64,000 nucleotides of DNA from Acetomicrobium thermoterrenum DSM 13490 (GCF_900107215.1 NZ_FNPD01000002.1:62001-126000), one strand, 5' to 3'; shown: positions 1-8,723, counted from the first letter of the stretch. Translations and numbers: made by a program. The notes: generated from the sequence alone by a model not told the origin.

Positions 1-246
1 TAGCAGACTTTCGTAGGGCGTAGGCCGGGTAATATCGTTGACTACGATAACCACATTTTTCGGCTTCTTGGCTGAGACCAGGTCGGCCAAAGGACGGGTC
101 CCAACTGGGTTTTTTAAAGCCTCTTTTACGGTATTTAACGGATCTGATATGCCGGGCCTCTCATTGGGCTCTAACGTTTTGATTATCCTGTTTTGATCGA
201 CATCAAAAGCAATTTCCGATTTACCATATTTCATCTGCATCAACAT
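1..246 (-). CDS. LarA-family (DUF2088) racemase/epimerase, N-terminal part
   Basis: This is the first 82 codons of a gene that runs off the left edge. The start ATG at 246 follows a GAGGTGATC ribosome site. The protein opens with a YGKSEIAFDV strand and contains the NDITRPTP motif near residues 71-78, a hallmark of the LarA fold. LarA proteins use a nickel-pincer nucleotide to racemise or epimerise 2-hydroxy acids; homologs act on lactate, malate and other substrates. It lies 17 bp after a tctB gene in the same direction, so it is probably the last visible gene of the hydro-lyase/transporter operon. The substrate cannot be told from this fragment, and the nickel-binding residues lie outside the window. 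Confidence 0.82.
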   Translation of the reverse strand, partial: MLMQMKYGKSEIAFDVDQNRIIKTLEPNERPGISDPLNTVKEALKNPVGTRPLADLVSAKKPKNVVIVVNDITRPTPYESLL

Positions 247-263
247 ATAGGATCACCTCTTAT

Positions 264-704
264 TTAAAAAAGAAAGCCTTCGGGGAAGAAAATATATAAG
301 TACTTGGTAAAGACGTAATATATTACGAATACGCTCCCAATGGCCACTGCCAGAGATATGGCTGAAATTTTTAAATTGCGCTCACTGCTGAGAAACCACT
401 GAATTGCCCACATGGACACAACGCTGGCGACAAAAAATCCGACGTAACTTGCGGAAAGAACCCACAGGAACGACCATATCATCGTAGCAGCCATGTATTT
501 ATTTATATCTTTTAAAAAAGGTTTCACGTATTGAGGCTTTACTTTTGCTTTGACGATCATCACTACACCTAAAAATGCCAATAAAGCAATGATGACCTTT
601 GGAAACATTAACCCAAACTTCGTAAAGTCTCCCATCTGAAGCCAAAACATACCGGCAAAAGCAAGCATGATCAATCCACCGTATAAATCGGAATTTAACA
701 TCAT
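264..704 (-). CDS. tctB: Tripartite tricarboxylate transporter small membrane subunit TctB
   Basis: This 146-residue protein has about four hydrophobic segments, which is the size and layout of TctB, the small integral subunit of secondary tripartite tricarboxylate transporters. Upstream in-frame codons exist, but an AAGGAGGG site at 712-719 supports ATG at 704 (or the adjacent ATG at 701). The ATG overlaps the TGA of tctA, so translation is probably coupled. TctB sequences are poorly conserved, so the call rests largely on size, topology and position after tctA. Confidence 0.85.
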   Translation of the reverse strand: MMLNSDLYGGLIMLAFAGMFWLQMGDFTKFGLMFPKVIIALLAFLGVVMIVKAKVKPQYVKPFLKDINKYMAATMIWSFLWVLSASYVGFFVASVVSMWAIQWFLSSERNLKISAISLAVAIGSVFVIYYVFTKYLYIFFPEGFLF

Positions 705-2224
705 AAGGCAGCCCTCCTTCTCCTGCGAGCTGCATAAATCGGCCACAGAGCCGAAATTACGGATATTACTATCAAAACTATGGATATTGGCCTTGTAAAA
801 AATACGAGCCACGGTGATCCCGGGAACATACTGTTTCCCATTAAAAAACCCTGAACCAACCCCTTCTCGGCTATTGGCCCCAACACCAACCCCAATACCA
901 CTGGCCCGGGGCTAAATCCTAAATTAGAAAGGACATACCCTAGATATCCGCTGGCAAGCATGAAAATGACGTCCATATAGTTATTTCTCACTGCATAGGA
1001 ACCAACAATAGTAAGAAGGAGTATTGCCGGAACCAGCACCCTTATGGGCAACCGCATTATAATCTGATAGAACAAAACGCCGGCAAACATGCCTATTAAT
1101 ACTGTCAAAGCCATAGCAACGAAAAAGGACATCATAAATGTATATGTAATTTCAGCATGTTTAGTAAAAAGCTCCGGCCCGGGATTTAACCCTTGAATCA
1201 TCAGAGCCCCATAAACAACTGCTGCTACAGGAGATCCGGGAACTCCAAGCGTGAGAAGGGGCACGAAAGAGCCCATAATAGTAGCCTTATCGGCAGACTC
1301 GGTGGCAACTATTCCCTGGGGATTGCCCTTACCAAAACTCTCAGGATCTTTGGACGCCCTTTTTGTCTCGTTATAGGCGATTAAATTAGCTATATTGCCA
1401 CCTGCTCCAGGTAAAATTCCCACGAATAAGCCAATTATTGAAGAACGCACTAAATTAATCGCGTCTGCAAAGGCATTTTTAAACCCCTTATAGATCACTT
1501 CCCTGTATCCGCCGCCCACATGACCTATATTGGTGCTTTTCAAATAAGAACCGACAGGATCCTTTGCCATCTTGAATACCTCAGGTATGCAGAAGAAACC
1601 TATCAACACGGAAATGAGTTCCACTCCCCCTTGGAATGAAGCTATTCCGAAGGTAAACCTAACGTCTCCGCCAACGGGAGCGATGCCGATGGTGCTTATG
1701 AGCAGTCCAAGCACTCCTCCTGCGATGCCCTTCAGCAAAGAATCACCGGAAAGTCCGGCAATTATAGTTAAACCGAAAATGCTAACCCAAAAATATTCCG
1801 GCGGGCCAAACTTCAACGCAATTTTAGCTAAAGGCAGGGAAAAAGCGATCAACCCTATCGTCCCGATAAAGCCTCCCACAAGGGAAGCGAAGGCAATAGT
1901 AAACAAGGCTTCCTGCGCTCTTCCCTGCAATGTCATAGGGTAACCGTCAAAACACGTGGCAATGGATGAAGGTGTCCCCGGCGTATTTATCAAAATTGCC
2001 GGAAATGCTCCACCATATATGGCCGCGCAATATACTCCGCTCACGCATATAAGCCCCATAATGGGGTCCATGGCAAAAGTAAAGGGAACAAGTATCGCCA
2101 CAGCCATGGTGGCCGTAAACCCAGGCAGGGCTCCGGCCATCATGCCCAGCGGTATGAGCAGCGTCATAGCAATGATGTTCTTAATAGAAAGGACATTAAG
2201 AAAAGCTTCTAAAAATATATCCAT
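701..2224 (-). CDS. tctA: Tripartite tricarboxylate transporter large permease TctA
   Basis: This is a 507-residue, highly hydrophobic protein of the TctA family, the main transmembrane subunit that moves a carboxylate across the inner membrane with a cation gradient, receiving it from a TctC-type binding protein. The N-terminal half contains GALPGFTATMAVA and the middle contains GILPGAGGNIANLIAY followed by an ESADKA block, all typical of the family. An in-frame GTG at 2236 abuts the AGGGG ribosome site too closely, so ATG at 2224 is preferred. The stop overlaps tctB. A second, divergent TctA lies at 51101-52594. Confidence 0.93.
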   Translation of the reverse strand: MDIFLEAFLNVLSIKNIIAMTLLIPLGMMAGALPGFTATMAVAILVPFTFAMDPIMGLICVSGVYCAAIYGGAFPAILINTPGTPSSIATCFDGYPMTLQGRAQEALFTIAFASLVGGFIGTIGLIAFSLPLAKIALKFGPPEYFWVSIFGLTIIAGLSGDSLLKGIAGGVLGLLISTIGIAPVGGDVRFTFGIASFQGGVELISVLIGFFCIPEVFKMAKDPVGSYLKSTNIGHVGGGYREVIYKGFKNAFADAINLVRSSIIGLFVGILPGAGGNIANLIAYNETKRASKDPESFGKGNPQGIVATESADKATIMGSFVPLLTLGVPGSPVAAVVYGALMIQGLNPGPELFTKHAEITYTFMMSFFVAMALTVLIGMFAGVLFYQIIMRLPIRVLVPAILLLTIVGSYAVRNNYMDVIFMLASGYLGYVLSNLGFSPGPVVLGLVLGPIAEKGLVQGFLMGNSMFPGSPWLVFFTRPISIVLIVISVISALWPIYAARRRRRAAL

Positions 2225-2271
2225 CGTACATTTCACCCCTCCCAGATCTACAAGCCACCATCGAAGAAATA

Positions 2272-3234
2272 CTATTTCATCTCTAATTTATCCAATATGC
2301 TTTTGTAGTACTCCACACGATCTTCCACAAATTTCTCCGACTCCTCAGGCCCATAAAATACCATCTGAAATCCCATGGCTTCCATCATCTCTTTGAATTC
2401 TGGCGTTTCGTTTACTTGCTTGAAAGCATCGGCCAATTTGTTAACTATCTCATCGGGCGTCTTTGGTGGCACACAAATGCCTCTGTAAGCACCTTCGACA
2501 TAGTCATATCCAAGCTCTTTAAATGTAGGAACATCAGGGAATATTGAAACCCTTTCTTCCGTTGCTACAGCCAAGGGGCGCATCTGCTCTCTGTAATTTG
2601 CGACCATCGTAGTATAGGTCATCAGTCCGGTAACATGGCCTCCCAAAAAAGCAGGAACCGCATCTCCCGATCCGGTAAATGGTATATACGTGGTCTCTAT
2701 TCCGGCAGCCTCGTTGAATTCGACTGTCCCAAGGTGGTTTGCGCTATAGCTTCCGCTTCCTCCCAAGGTTATTTGTCCTGGGTGCTCTTTGGCGTATTTT
2801 ACGAAGTCTTCTAACGTTTTAAATTGGCTGTCCACTGGAACGACGAGTATGTTGGGCGTTGCTTGGAACCAACAAACCGTCTTTAAATCGGTGGTCTTAT
2901 AACCAGTGTCCTTGCGTTGAAGCGGCTGAAGGATTATATGAGGTATATTATGACCGACAATCGTGTAACCGTCTGGTCTCATTCGCGGCACTTCAGACCA
3001 CGCAACAGCTCCGCCTCCGCCGATCTTGTAGGTGATTATGATCTTCGTTCCGAGAACTTTCTCCAAATAGGGCTGCTGTGCTCTAGCGGTAATATCCGAC
3101 TCTCCTCCTGGATTAAAGGCTATTACATAAGTAATCGGCCTTTCCGGGTACGCGGCTTCCGCCATCATTCCAAAAACGCCAAATACCGCTACGAAAAGCA
3201 AAACAATCGCAAGACCTGCCATGAAACGCTTCAT
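2272..3234 (-). CDS. tctC: Tripartite tricarboxylate transporter substrate-binding protein TctC (Bug family)
   Basis: A 320-residue exported binding protein. Residues 1-27 form a signal peptide (basic start, long hydrophobic core, AEA before the mature YPERPI). The NPGGESDITAR segment at about 41-51 matches the carboxylate-binding loop of Bug/TctC proteins. A GGAGGAGG site precedes the ATG. It lies between the hydro-lyase genes and tctA in one operon, so the ligand is probably the acid that the LeuCD-like enzyme and LarA act on. Bug proteins bind diverse di- and tricarboxylates, and the specificity cannot be read from sequence. Confidence 0.92.
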   Translation of the reverse strand: MKRFMAGLAIVLLFVAVFGVFGMMAEAAYPERPITYVIAFNPGGESDITARAQQPYLEKVLGTKIIITYKIGGGGAVAWSEVPRMRPDGYTIVGHNIPHIILQPLQRKDTGYKTTDLKTVCWFQATPNILVVPVDSQFKTLEDFVKYAKEHPGQITLGGSGSYSANHLGTVEFNEAAGIETTYIPFTGSGDAVPAFLGGHVTGLMTYTTMVANYREQMRPLAVATEERVSIFPDVPTFKELGYDYVEGAYRGICVPPKTPDEIVNKLADAFKQVNETPEFKEMMEAMGFQMVFYGPEESEKFVEDRVEYYKSILDKLEMK

Positions 3235-3297
3235 TTCTTATCCTCCTCCTTTTTATTTGATGCAATGATATAGCTTATACAAATACGACCGGACTCA

Positions 3298-3798
3298 TCA
3301 CCTCTCCTCCGTTTTCGACTTATAAAGCGGTATGACGCCTCCCGCTTCAAAAATTTCCAAAATATGTTCAGAAAAAGGTACAAATCTGGCTTCATAACCG
3401 TTCGAAAATGCTGCCCTACCTTCTCTAACATCTACGCTCACATTGAGTCCGTCCTGTATTTTTGAAAGGTCAAGATCGGGTATCTCTACAACACAAAGCC
3501 CACGATTGATGGCATTTCTATAAAAAATCCTGGCAAAAGACTTGGCTATGACTGCTTTAACGCCTGCAGCAAGCAGGGTAATAACTGCATGTTCGCGGCT
3601 AGAGCCACAACCGAAATTTTTCCCGGCCACAATGATGTCTCCCGGCTTGACCTTCGAGGGAAAAGCTTCGTCTGCCCCTTCCATTGCGTGTTTTGCTATA
3701 TCCTGAGGTTCCGTAAGCTCCAAATACCTGCCGGGATAGATCTGATCCGTATCGATGTTGTCTCCGAAGATATGCACTACTCCTTTTATAGCGTCCAT
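3298..3798 (-). CDS. Aconitase-superfamily hydro-lyase small subunit (LeuD-like)
   Basis: A 166-residue swivelling-domain subunit of the 3-isopropylmalate dehydratase/homoaconitase type. The conserved GCGSSREHA motif at about 63-71 is present, as is the N-terminal [16 protein letters not shown] stretch. The start is set at 3798, because the ATG at 3804 sits only one base after the GGAGG. It follows the large subunit by 12 bp. The loop that sets substrate choice in this family reads YLEL here (residues 25-28), which differs from the YLRT-type loop I recall for homoaconitase. With no leucine genes nearby and a carboxylate transporter adjacent, a catabolic hydro-lyase for a small hydroxy-acid (citramalate-type) is more likely than leucine biosynthesis; this is inference. 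Confidence 0.85.
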   Translation of the reverse strand: MDAIKGVVHIFGDNIDTDQIYPGRYLELTEPQDIAKHAMEGADEAFPSKVKPGDIIVAGKNFGCGSSREHAVITLLAAGVKAVIAKSFARIFYRNAINRGLCVVEIPDLDLSKIQDGLNVSVDVREGRAAFSNGYEARFVPFSEHILEIFEAGGVIPLYKSKTEER

Positions 3799-3810
3799 AG
3801 CCATTCCTCC

Positions 3811-5067
3811 CTAAAGAATTTTGCGAGGATCGGTAATCCTGCCGCTGATCGCAGAAGCCGCTGCCGTAGCAGGAGAGGCAATGTAAATAGAAGCCTGCGT
3901 GCTTCCCATGCGTCCGGGGAAGTTTCTGCTCGAGGTAGATACGCAGACGTCTCCGGGAGCAAGGACGCCTTCGTGCGCACCAAGACAGGGACCGCATCCG
4001 GGGGTAACAAAAACAGCTCCAGCATCAATAAGGGTTTGGACGTAACCCAGCTTCAGGGCATCTTTAAACACCTTCTTGGAAGCGGGAATAACTATACAGC
4101 GAACGTTTTTAGCTACACTTTTGCCCTTCAAAATTTCCGACGCTACTTTGATGTCGTTCAACCTGCCGCCTGTACAGGTTCCTATGAACACTTGTGTTGC
4201 AGGTGTCCCCTCCACTTCCTCCACATTTGTTACGTTGTCGACACTTCCCGGTAAGGCTATCTGGGGTTTTAGGTCGCTTACGTCTATATGGTGTACTATC
4301 GAATAAGTAAAGCCTTCATCAGTGGTCAACACGTCGAAATCTTCTCTTTTTGTGCCCATTGCTTCCAAAAATCCGAACGTTATCTCATCGGGCTGTATAT
4401 AAGCTGTCTTAGCGCCCATCTCCACAGACATGTTGCAGAGCACAAACCGCTCGTCCATCTCCATGGAGGATAAAGTTGAACCTGTGAACTCTATGGCTTG
4501 ATAAATGGCAGCATCCTGTTTCAACTTCCCTAAAACATGGAGTATTACGTCCTTTGCCATGACTGGAAAAGGAGGTTTTCCATCGAGATTGATATTGACA
4601 ATTGAAGGCACTTTAAACCAGAGTCTGCCCGTCAAGAGGATAATGGCCAAATCCGTGGCTCCAACACCGGTAGCAAAGGAGCCGAGAGCTCCAAGCGTCG
4701 TGGTATGTGAATCCGTCTCTATGACCACTTTCCCGGGACCCACCAAGCCGCTTTCGGCCAAGAGTTGATGACAAACACCTTCGCCTATGTCGTAAAGCAT
4801 GTTTATTCCCATTTTTTCGCAAAATTCTCTCATCTGCTTCTGATTATCTGCTGCCTTTATGGTAGGGGGTGGGGAGTAGTGATCGAAGACAAAAGCCACC
4901 CTTTCAGGATGTGCAACTTTCTTTCCTCCCATTTCGTAAAAGGACTTTATTACTTGAAGATAAAGGTCGTTAACTTCCGCTAAATCTACTTCGGCCTCGA
5001 CAATCTCGCCCGTCTTGACGCTACTTTTACCGGACGCCTTGGCTAACAGCTTTTCAAGCGCGTGCAT
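3811..5067 (-). CDS. Aconitase-superfamily hydro-lyase large subunit (LeuC-like)
   Basis: This 418-residue subunit carries the [4Fe-4S] domain of 3-isopropylmalate dehydratase/homoaconitase-type enzymes. The three cluster cysteines are Cys298 (GTCTGG), Cys358 and Cys361 (CGPCLG). ETDSHTTTLGALG near 117-129 and SSRNFPGRMG near 380 are the usual substrate and arginine motifs. The ATG at 5067 sits nine bases after AAGGAGG and lies within the last codons of the GntR gene, a 14-bp overlap that suggests coupling. It partners the small subunit downstream. The real substrate is unknown; the neighbouring transporter and LarA point to a hydroxy-carboxylate. Confidence 0.88.
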   Translation of the reverse strand: MHALEKLLAKASGKSSVKTGEIVEAEVDLAEVNDLYLQVIKSFYEMGGKKVAHPERVAFVFDHYSPPPTIKAADNQKQMREFCEKMGINMLYDIGEGVCHQLLAESGLVGPGKVVIETDSHTTTLGALGSFATGVGATDLAIILLTGRLWFKVPSIVNINLDGKPPFPVMAKDVILHVLGKLKQDAAIYQAIEFTGSTLSSMEMDERFVLCNMSVEMGAKTAYIQPDEITFGFLEAMGTKREDFDVLTTDEGFTYSIVHHIDVSDLKPQIALPGSVDNVTNVEEVEGTPATQVFIGTCTGGRLNDIKVASEILKGKSVAKNVRCIVIPASKKVFKDALKLGYVQTLIDAGAVFVTPGCGPCLGAHEGVLAPGDVCVSTSSRNFPGRMGSTQASIYIASPATAAASAISGRITDPRKIL

Positions 5068-5824
5068 GTAGATCATCCTCCTTCGCATGACCGTTTAATG
5101 GAACAAAAAATTGCAGCCCAAGTGATTGGGTAAACCGATAAATACGCTCCTGTGATATAAGAACGTGTTCATGGGCTCTTCTTTCGGCTTCAGCTGCATT
5201 TCCCTCTTCTATGGCATCGACGATCCCTGCATGTTCCATCCAGATTTCCTTGGGCCATTTTTCAAAGGGCATGGGTGCCTTTTCTCTTGGAAAGGAAGAG
5301 ACATTGCGTTCATATAATCTAATGATCCCTTCATGTATCCTACACAAGACATCATTGTGCGAGGTTGCTACAACGATGGCATGAAAGATAGAATTCCACT
5401 TTTCGCCCAATAACGCCTTGTCAGACCTGTCTTCTTTAAAAAGCTCTTCAATTTTGAAAATGGTTTCTTTAAGCTTTTCTAAATCCGATTGTGTTCTTCT
5501 TTTCGCAGCAATTGCCGCTGCCTTGGGCTCAATTATCAATCTGGCTTCAAACACTTGGGGCAGGATATCGAGAGGCCAATCCACCAAAAAGGACAGCGGA
5601 AGCGAAATTTCGCTCCACGCCTTTTCTTTTATAAATATACCCTGTCGATCCCGAACCTCAATTATGCCGAAGGCCTCGAGCATCGCCAGGGCTTCTCTTA
5701 TCAAAGGGCGTGTGACCTGAAACATATTTGCCAGCTCGCGCTCGCTCGGCAGTTTATTATCCCTGCCCAGCTTGTTTTCTTTTATCTGATCGTAAATACT
5801 AATTGCCAATTCTTTCCTCGTCAT
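5054..5824 (-). CDS. GntR/FadR-family transcriptional regulator (FCD domain)
   Basis: A 256-residue regulator with an N-terminal winged helix (LPSERELANMFQVTRPLIREAL, about residues 25-46) and a C-terminal helical FCD ligand-binding domain. ATG at 5824 is preferred over GTG at 5830 because GAGGT lies six bases upstream. It is the promoter-proximal gene of the operon and overlaps the hydro-lyase gene, so it probably senses the operon's substrate or product and controls its own transcription. The effector is unknown. Confidence 0.9.
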   Translation of the reverse strand: MTRKELAISIYDQIKENKLGRDNKLPSERELANMFQVTRPLIREALAMLEAFGIIEVRDRQGIFIKEKAWSEISLPLSFLVDWPLDILPQVFEARLIIEPKAAAIAAKRRTQSDLEKLKETIFKIEELFKEDRSDKALLGEKWNSIFHAIVVATSHNDVLCRIHEGIIRLYERNVSSFPREKAPMPFEKWPKEIWMEHAGIVDAIEEGNAAEAERRAHEHVLISQERIYRFTQSLGLQFFVPLNGHAKEDDLHARA

Positions 5825-6002
5825 TTTCACACCTCAAAATCTGGTATTCCAAGGTAGTCCAACTGTTTTTTATATTTTGCCACGTATTTTTAGATCAGTC
5901 AAGTAATTGGAAGATATTACACCACTCTCTTTTCAGGAATTGCTAACATCTTCATATTTTCTCCCAAATAAAAGTAATCTTGAAAGTAAACACTAAAACT
6001 GC

Positions 6003-6031
6003 TTGACAATATCCCGGATAGAGGGTAAATT
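6003..6031 (+). promoter_or_regulatory. Sigma-A promoter for the iscS operon
   Basis: TTGACA at 6003-6008, 17 bases, then TAAATT at 6026-6031. The predicted transcript start lies about 35-40 bases before the iscS start. I see no Rrf2/IscR-type palindrome in the 240-bp gap shared with the divergent GntR gene. Confidence 0.65.
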
Positions 6032-6076
6032 TTTAATGAAGTTAGGCTTATCTAATAAAGAGAGGCGATGCAAACT

Positions 6077-7246
6077 ATGAGTCGTTTTGTATATCTAGAT
6101 CACTCAGCAACGACGCCTGTGGACCAAAGAGTCGTGGAGGCGATGCTGCCCTTCTTCTCCATAGACTTCGGAAATCCAAACAGCCTTCATGCCTGGGGAA
6201 GAAAGGCAAGGCAGGCGGTCGACCAAGCAAGAGACGAAGTTTCCCGGCTGATCAATGCCGAACCCTCTGAGATCATATTTACAGGCGGAGGCAGCGAAGC
6301 CGATAATATAGCCATAAAGGGCGTTGCCTTCGCGAAAAAGGACAAGGGGCGCCACATAATAACCTCGGCGATAGAACATCACGCCGTATTGGACACTTGC
6401 AAATGGCTCGAAAAAGAAGGCTTCGACATAACCATCCTTCCCGTAGACGAATACGGCACAATAAGGCCCGAGGAATTGAGAAAAGCTATTCGGCCCGACA
6501 CTATACTGGTTACTATTCACTTTGCAAACAACGAGATAGGAACGGTCCAACCAATCGAACAGTTGGGGAGCATATGCCGCGAGCAGGGCGTGCTGTTTCA
6601 TACAGACGCAGTTCAAGCAGCGGGACACATCCCCGTAGATGTCAAAAAACTTCCAATAGATTTGATGACCATGGCGGCACATAAGATGTACGGTCCGAAA
6701 GGAGTCGGGGCCTTATATATCAAAAAGGGAGTTAAAATCGTTCCTCTGATTCACGGAGGAGGCCAAGAGAGGGGATGGCGCTCGGGCACTGAAAATACGG
6801 CCGGAATAGTCGGTTTCGGCAAGGCTGCTGCTTTAGCCTCTGACAGGCTTGCCAAGGACGAGCCGGAAAAAGAAAGAAATTTGCGCGATCGGCTGATAGA
6901 CGGAATCTTGGAGAAAATTGAAGATGCAATGCTCACAGGCCACAGAAAGGAACGCTTGCCCTTCCACGCGAGCTTCTGTTTCCGTTACATTGAGGGAGAA
7001 TCCTTGCTTTTGCGTCTGGATGCCCTGGGGATCGGAGCAAGCAGCGGTTCGGCCTGCACATCGGGCAGTCTTGAGCCAAGCCATGTCTTGCTAGCCATAG
7101 GGTTGCCTCACGAGATAGCCCACGGTTCTTTGAGGCTTACCCTTGGGAAGGATACAAGCGAGGAAGACATAGATTACGTATTGGAAAATTTGCCAAAAGT
7201 AGTAGAGTCGTTAAGGGCCATGTCCCCTTACGGCAAAAGGGGGTAA
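6077..7246 (+). CDS. iscS: Cysteine desulfurase IscS/NifS family
   Basis: A 389-residue pyridoxal-phosphate enzyme that takes sulfur from cysteine for Fe-S cluster and thio-cofactor assembly. It starts with FVYLDHSATTPVD, has the HHAVL motif, the PLP lysine in MAAHKMYGPKGVG and the persulfide cysteine in SGSACTSG near residue 330. ATG at 6077 is preferred because the GAGAGG site is only two bases from the ATG at 6068; the two differ by three residues. It is followed after six bases by the scaffold gene iscU. Confidence 0.93.
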   Translation: MSRFVYLDHSATTPVDQRVVEAMLPFFSIDFGNPNSLHAWGRKARQAVDQARDEVSRLINAEPSEIIFTGGGSEADNIAIKGVAFAKKDKGRHIITSAIEHHAVLDTCKWLEKEGFDITILPVDEYGTIRPEELRKAIRPDTILVTIHFANNEIGTVQPIEQLGSICREQGVLFHTDAVQAAGHIPVDVKKLPIDLMTMAAHKMYGPKGVGALYIKKGVKIVPLIHGGGQERGWRSGTENTAGIVGFGKAAALASDRLAKDEPEKERNLRDRLIDGILEKIEDAMLTGHRKERLPFHASFCFRYIEGESLLLRLDALGIGASSGSACTSGSLEPSHVLLAIGLPHEIAHGSLRLTLGKDTSEEDIDYVLENLPKVVESLRAMSPYGKRG

Positions 7247-7252
7247 TATGTA

Positions 7253-7666
7253 ATGTATACGGAAAAGTTAATGCAACTTTTCATGGATCCTAAAAACGTC
7301 GGAAGAATTGAAGACGCCGACGGCATAGGAGAGGTGGGAAATCCCATCTGCGGAGACGTTATGAAGATCTATCTGAAGATTGAAGACGACCGCATAGTAG
7401 ACGTGAAATTTGAGACCTTCGGATGCGCGGCGGCCATTGCAACGAGCTCCATGGTTACTGAGCTTGTTAAGGGCAAAACGATAGAGGAAGCTTTGAAGGT
7501 ATCTAACAAAGATGTTGCCGAAGCGCTTGGCGGACTTCCGCCACAAAAAGTCCACTGTTCATTGCTTGCCGAAGAAGGCATTAAAGCAGCTGTAGACGAC
7601 TATCTGGCGAAAAAGGACAAAACTAAAAGGGAAGCGAGCGAAACAAGGCAATGTGCGAAGGCATAG
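7253..7666 (+). CDS. iscU: Iron-sulfur cluster scaffold protein IscU
   Basis: A 137-residue NifU-N/IscU scaffold. The three cluster cysteines are visible in NPICGD, FGCAAAIA and KVHCSLLAEEG, and the aspartate after the first cysteine is kept. There is a lysine-rich C-terminal tail. It is paired with iscS, with no hscA, hscB or ferredoxin alongside, so this is a minimal ISC operon of the kind seen in many anaerobes. Confidence 0.93.
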   Translation: MYTEKLMQLFMDPKNVGRIEDADGIGEVGNPICGDVMKIYLKIEDDRIVDVKFETFGCAAAIATSSMVTELVKGKTIEEALKVSNKDVAEALGGLPPQKVHCSLLAEEGIKAAVDDYLAKKDKTKREASETRQCAKA

Positions 7667-8091
7667 TGTGGGCGGTCTGCCTTTCAAAGAAAAAGGGCAC
7701 CGTCAAGGAAGATGTAGGCGAAGCCACTCTCGTCGAAGGAATGGGCCTTGAAGGCGATGCTCATGCCGGTTTCATGCACAGACAGGTGAGCTTACTTGCC
7801 CTTGAAGATATAGAGAAAATGCGGGAAAAGATGCCAAATTTGGGTCCGGGCAGTTTTGCGGAAAATATAACGGTGAAAGGCCTCGATATGGACAGCCTGT
7901 CAATCGGAGACAGGGTAAGCGTCGGCGATACTCTGCTCGAGGTCACGCAGATAGGAAAGGAATGCCATAGCAAATGCGAAATTTTCAAAATAACCGGAGA
8001 CTGCATAATGCCCAAAAAGGGAATCTTCTGTGCCGTCATTAAGGGCGGCCGTGTCAAGAAAGGCGATGTCGTAAAAAAGGTCAAGAAATAA
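7651..8091 (+). CDS. MOSC-domain sulfur-carrier protein
   Basis: A 146-residue stand-alone MOSC domain, related to the C-terminus of molybdenum cofactor sulfurases. The GLEGDAHAGFMHRQVSLL and GPGSFAENITVKGLD blocks and the conserved cysteine in GKECHSKCEIF are present. It overlaps iscU by 16 bp, which suggests that it receives sulfur from the adjacent desulfurase. Whether it sulfurates a molybdenum or tungsten cofactor here is inference. Confidence 0.85.
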   Translation: MCEGIVWAVCLSKKKGTVKEDVGEATLVEGMGLEGDAHAGFMHRQVSLLALEDIEKMREKMPNLGPGSFAENITVKGLDMDSLSIGDRVSVGDTLLEVTQIGKECHSKCEIFKITGDCIMPKKGIFCAVIKGGRVKKGDVVKKVKK

Positions 8092-8110
8092 CTTTAGAAA
8101 TAGCGTTATA

Positions 8111-8155
8111 AAACAAATAGCAGGCTTAGAGCGAGGCCTGCTATTTGTTTTTTTT
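8111..8155 (+). terminator. Rho-independent terminator of the isc operon
   Basis: A perfect 15-bp stem (8111-8125 with 8136-8150) around a 10-base loop, followed by TTTTTATTTT. It begins 20 bases after the MOSC stop codon. Confidence 0.92.
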
Positions 8156-8213
8156 ATTTTCCCTTGAAGGACTAAAATCATATCGACATTCAAGCCAGCC
8201 TATAAATTTATAT

Positions 8214-8723
8214 TTACTTTAAGTGTTTGTAGGAAAGGGCACATATAAATCCACCGTCTTCCCTTCCTTGTCTTTGCGCTTCCCTTTCGAGCTCCAATGC
8301 TTTTTCCCTATCCTCAAAATTAAAATCAGGCGGAATGAACAAAACCGCCTTGCCCTGAACGTTTTTCCCAGGCATGGCAGCAATAAGCTCATCCAGCGTT
8401 CGAAAGTGGGCATGTCTAAAGACGCTTTCAGGATCTTTCTTGGCCTTTTTCTCGTAATACCTGCTCCAGGCGCTTCCTCCTCCAATGAGGCCGATTACCA
8501 TGCGGCCGCCCGGTTTCAGCACACGATAAATGTCTAACAGGGTTTTCTTTAAATCAGAGGAGAATTCTAAAGCCGAAAGAGAAACAGCTGCATCGAAAGT
8601 TTCATCCTCGAAAGGCAGCTCGTTAGCGTCGGCACAGCAAAAGTTTATGCAGAGATTTTCCCTCGCTGCCTTCTCTCGCGCCTTAACAAGCATCGCCTCA
8701 GAGATATCTATGCCGGTGACCAT
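8214..8723 (-). pseudogene. Truncated SAM-dependent methyltransferase (N-terminus missing)
   Basis: The 169 codons from 8723 match the intact methyltransferase at 18311-19030 from its residue 65 onward, but the first 64 residues are absent. These include the SAM-binding motif I (ILDIGCGTGN in the intact copy). Upstream of the break the sequence is an istB-like fragment in another frame. The 3' part (8238-8529) is about 97-98% identical to the distant copy, while the middle part has diverged. Without motif I the product should not bind SAM normally, so this is a gene remnant. Confidence 0.85.
8238..8529 (-). repeat. 292-bp near-identical repeat, copy A
   Basis: This block in the truncated methyltransferase differs from 18353-18644 at about seven of 292 positions, in the same orientation and with no gaps. 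Beyond 8529 the two genes drop abruptly to ordinary paralog divergence. Such a sharp edge is typical of gene conversion. Confidence 0.9.

Noticed and set aside
705-812. N-terminal extension of TctB
   Set aside because: It would overlap tctA by 112 bp; the strong ribosome site supports the internal ATG at 704.
3589-4254. A 221-codon plus-strand frame
   Set aside because: It is antisense to the LeuCD-like genes, has low-complexity Arg/Ser content and no ribosome site.
3298-5067. Leucine biosynthesis leuCD
   Set aside because: No leuA or leuB nearby, a carboxylate transporter and GntR regulator in the same operon, and an atypical specificity loop; catabolic use is more likely, though not proven.
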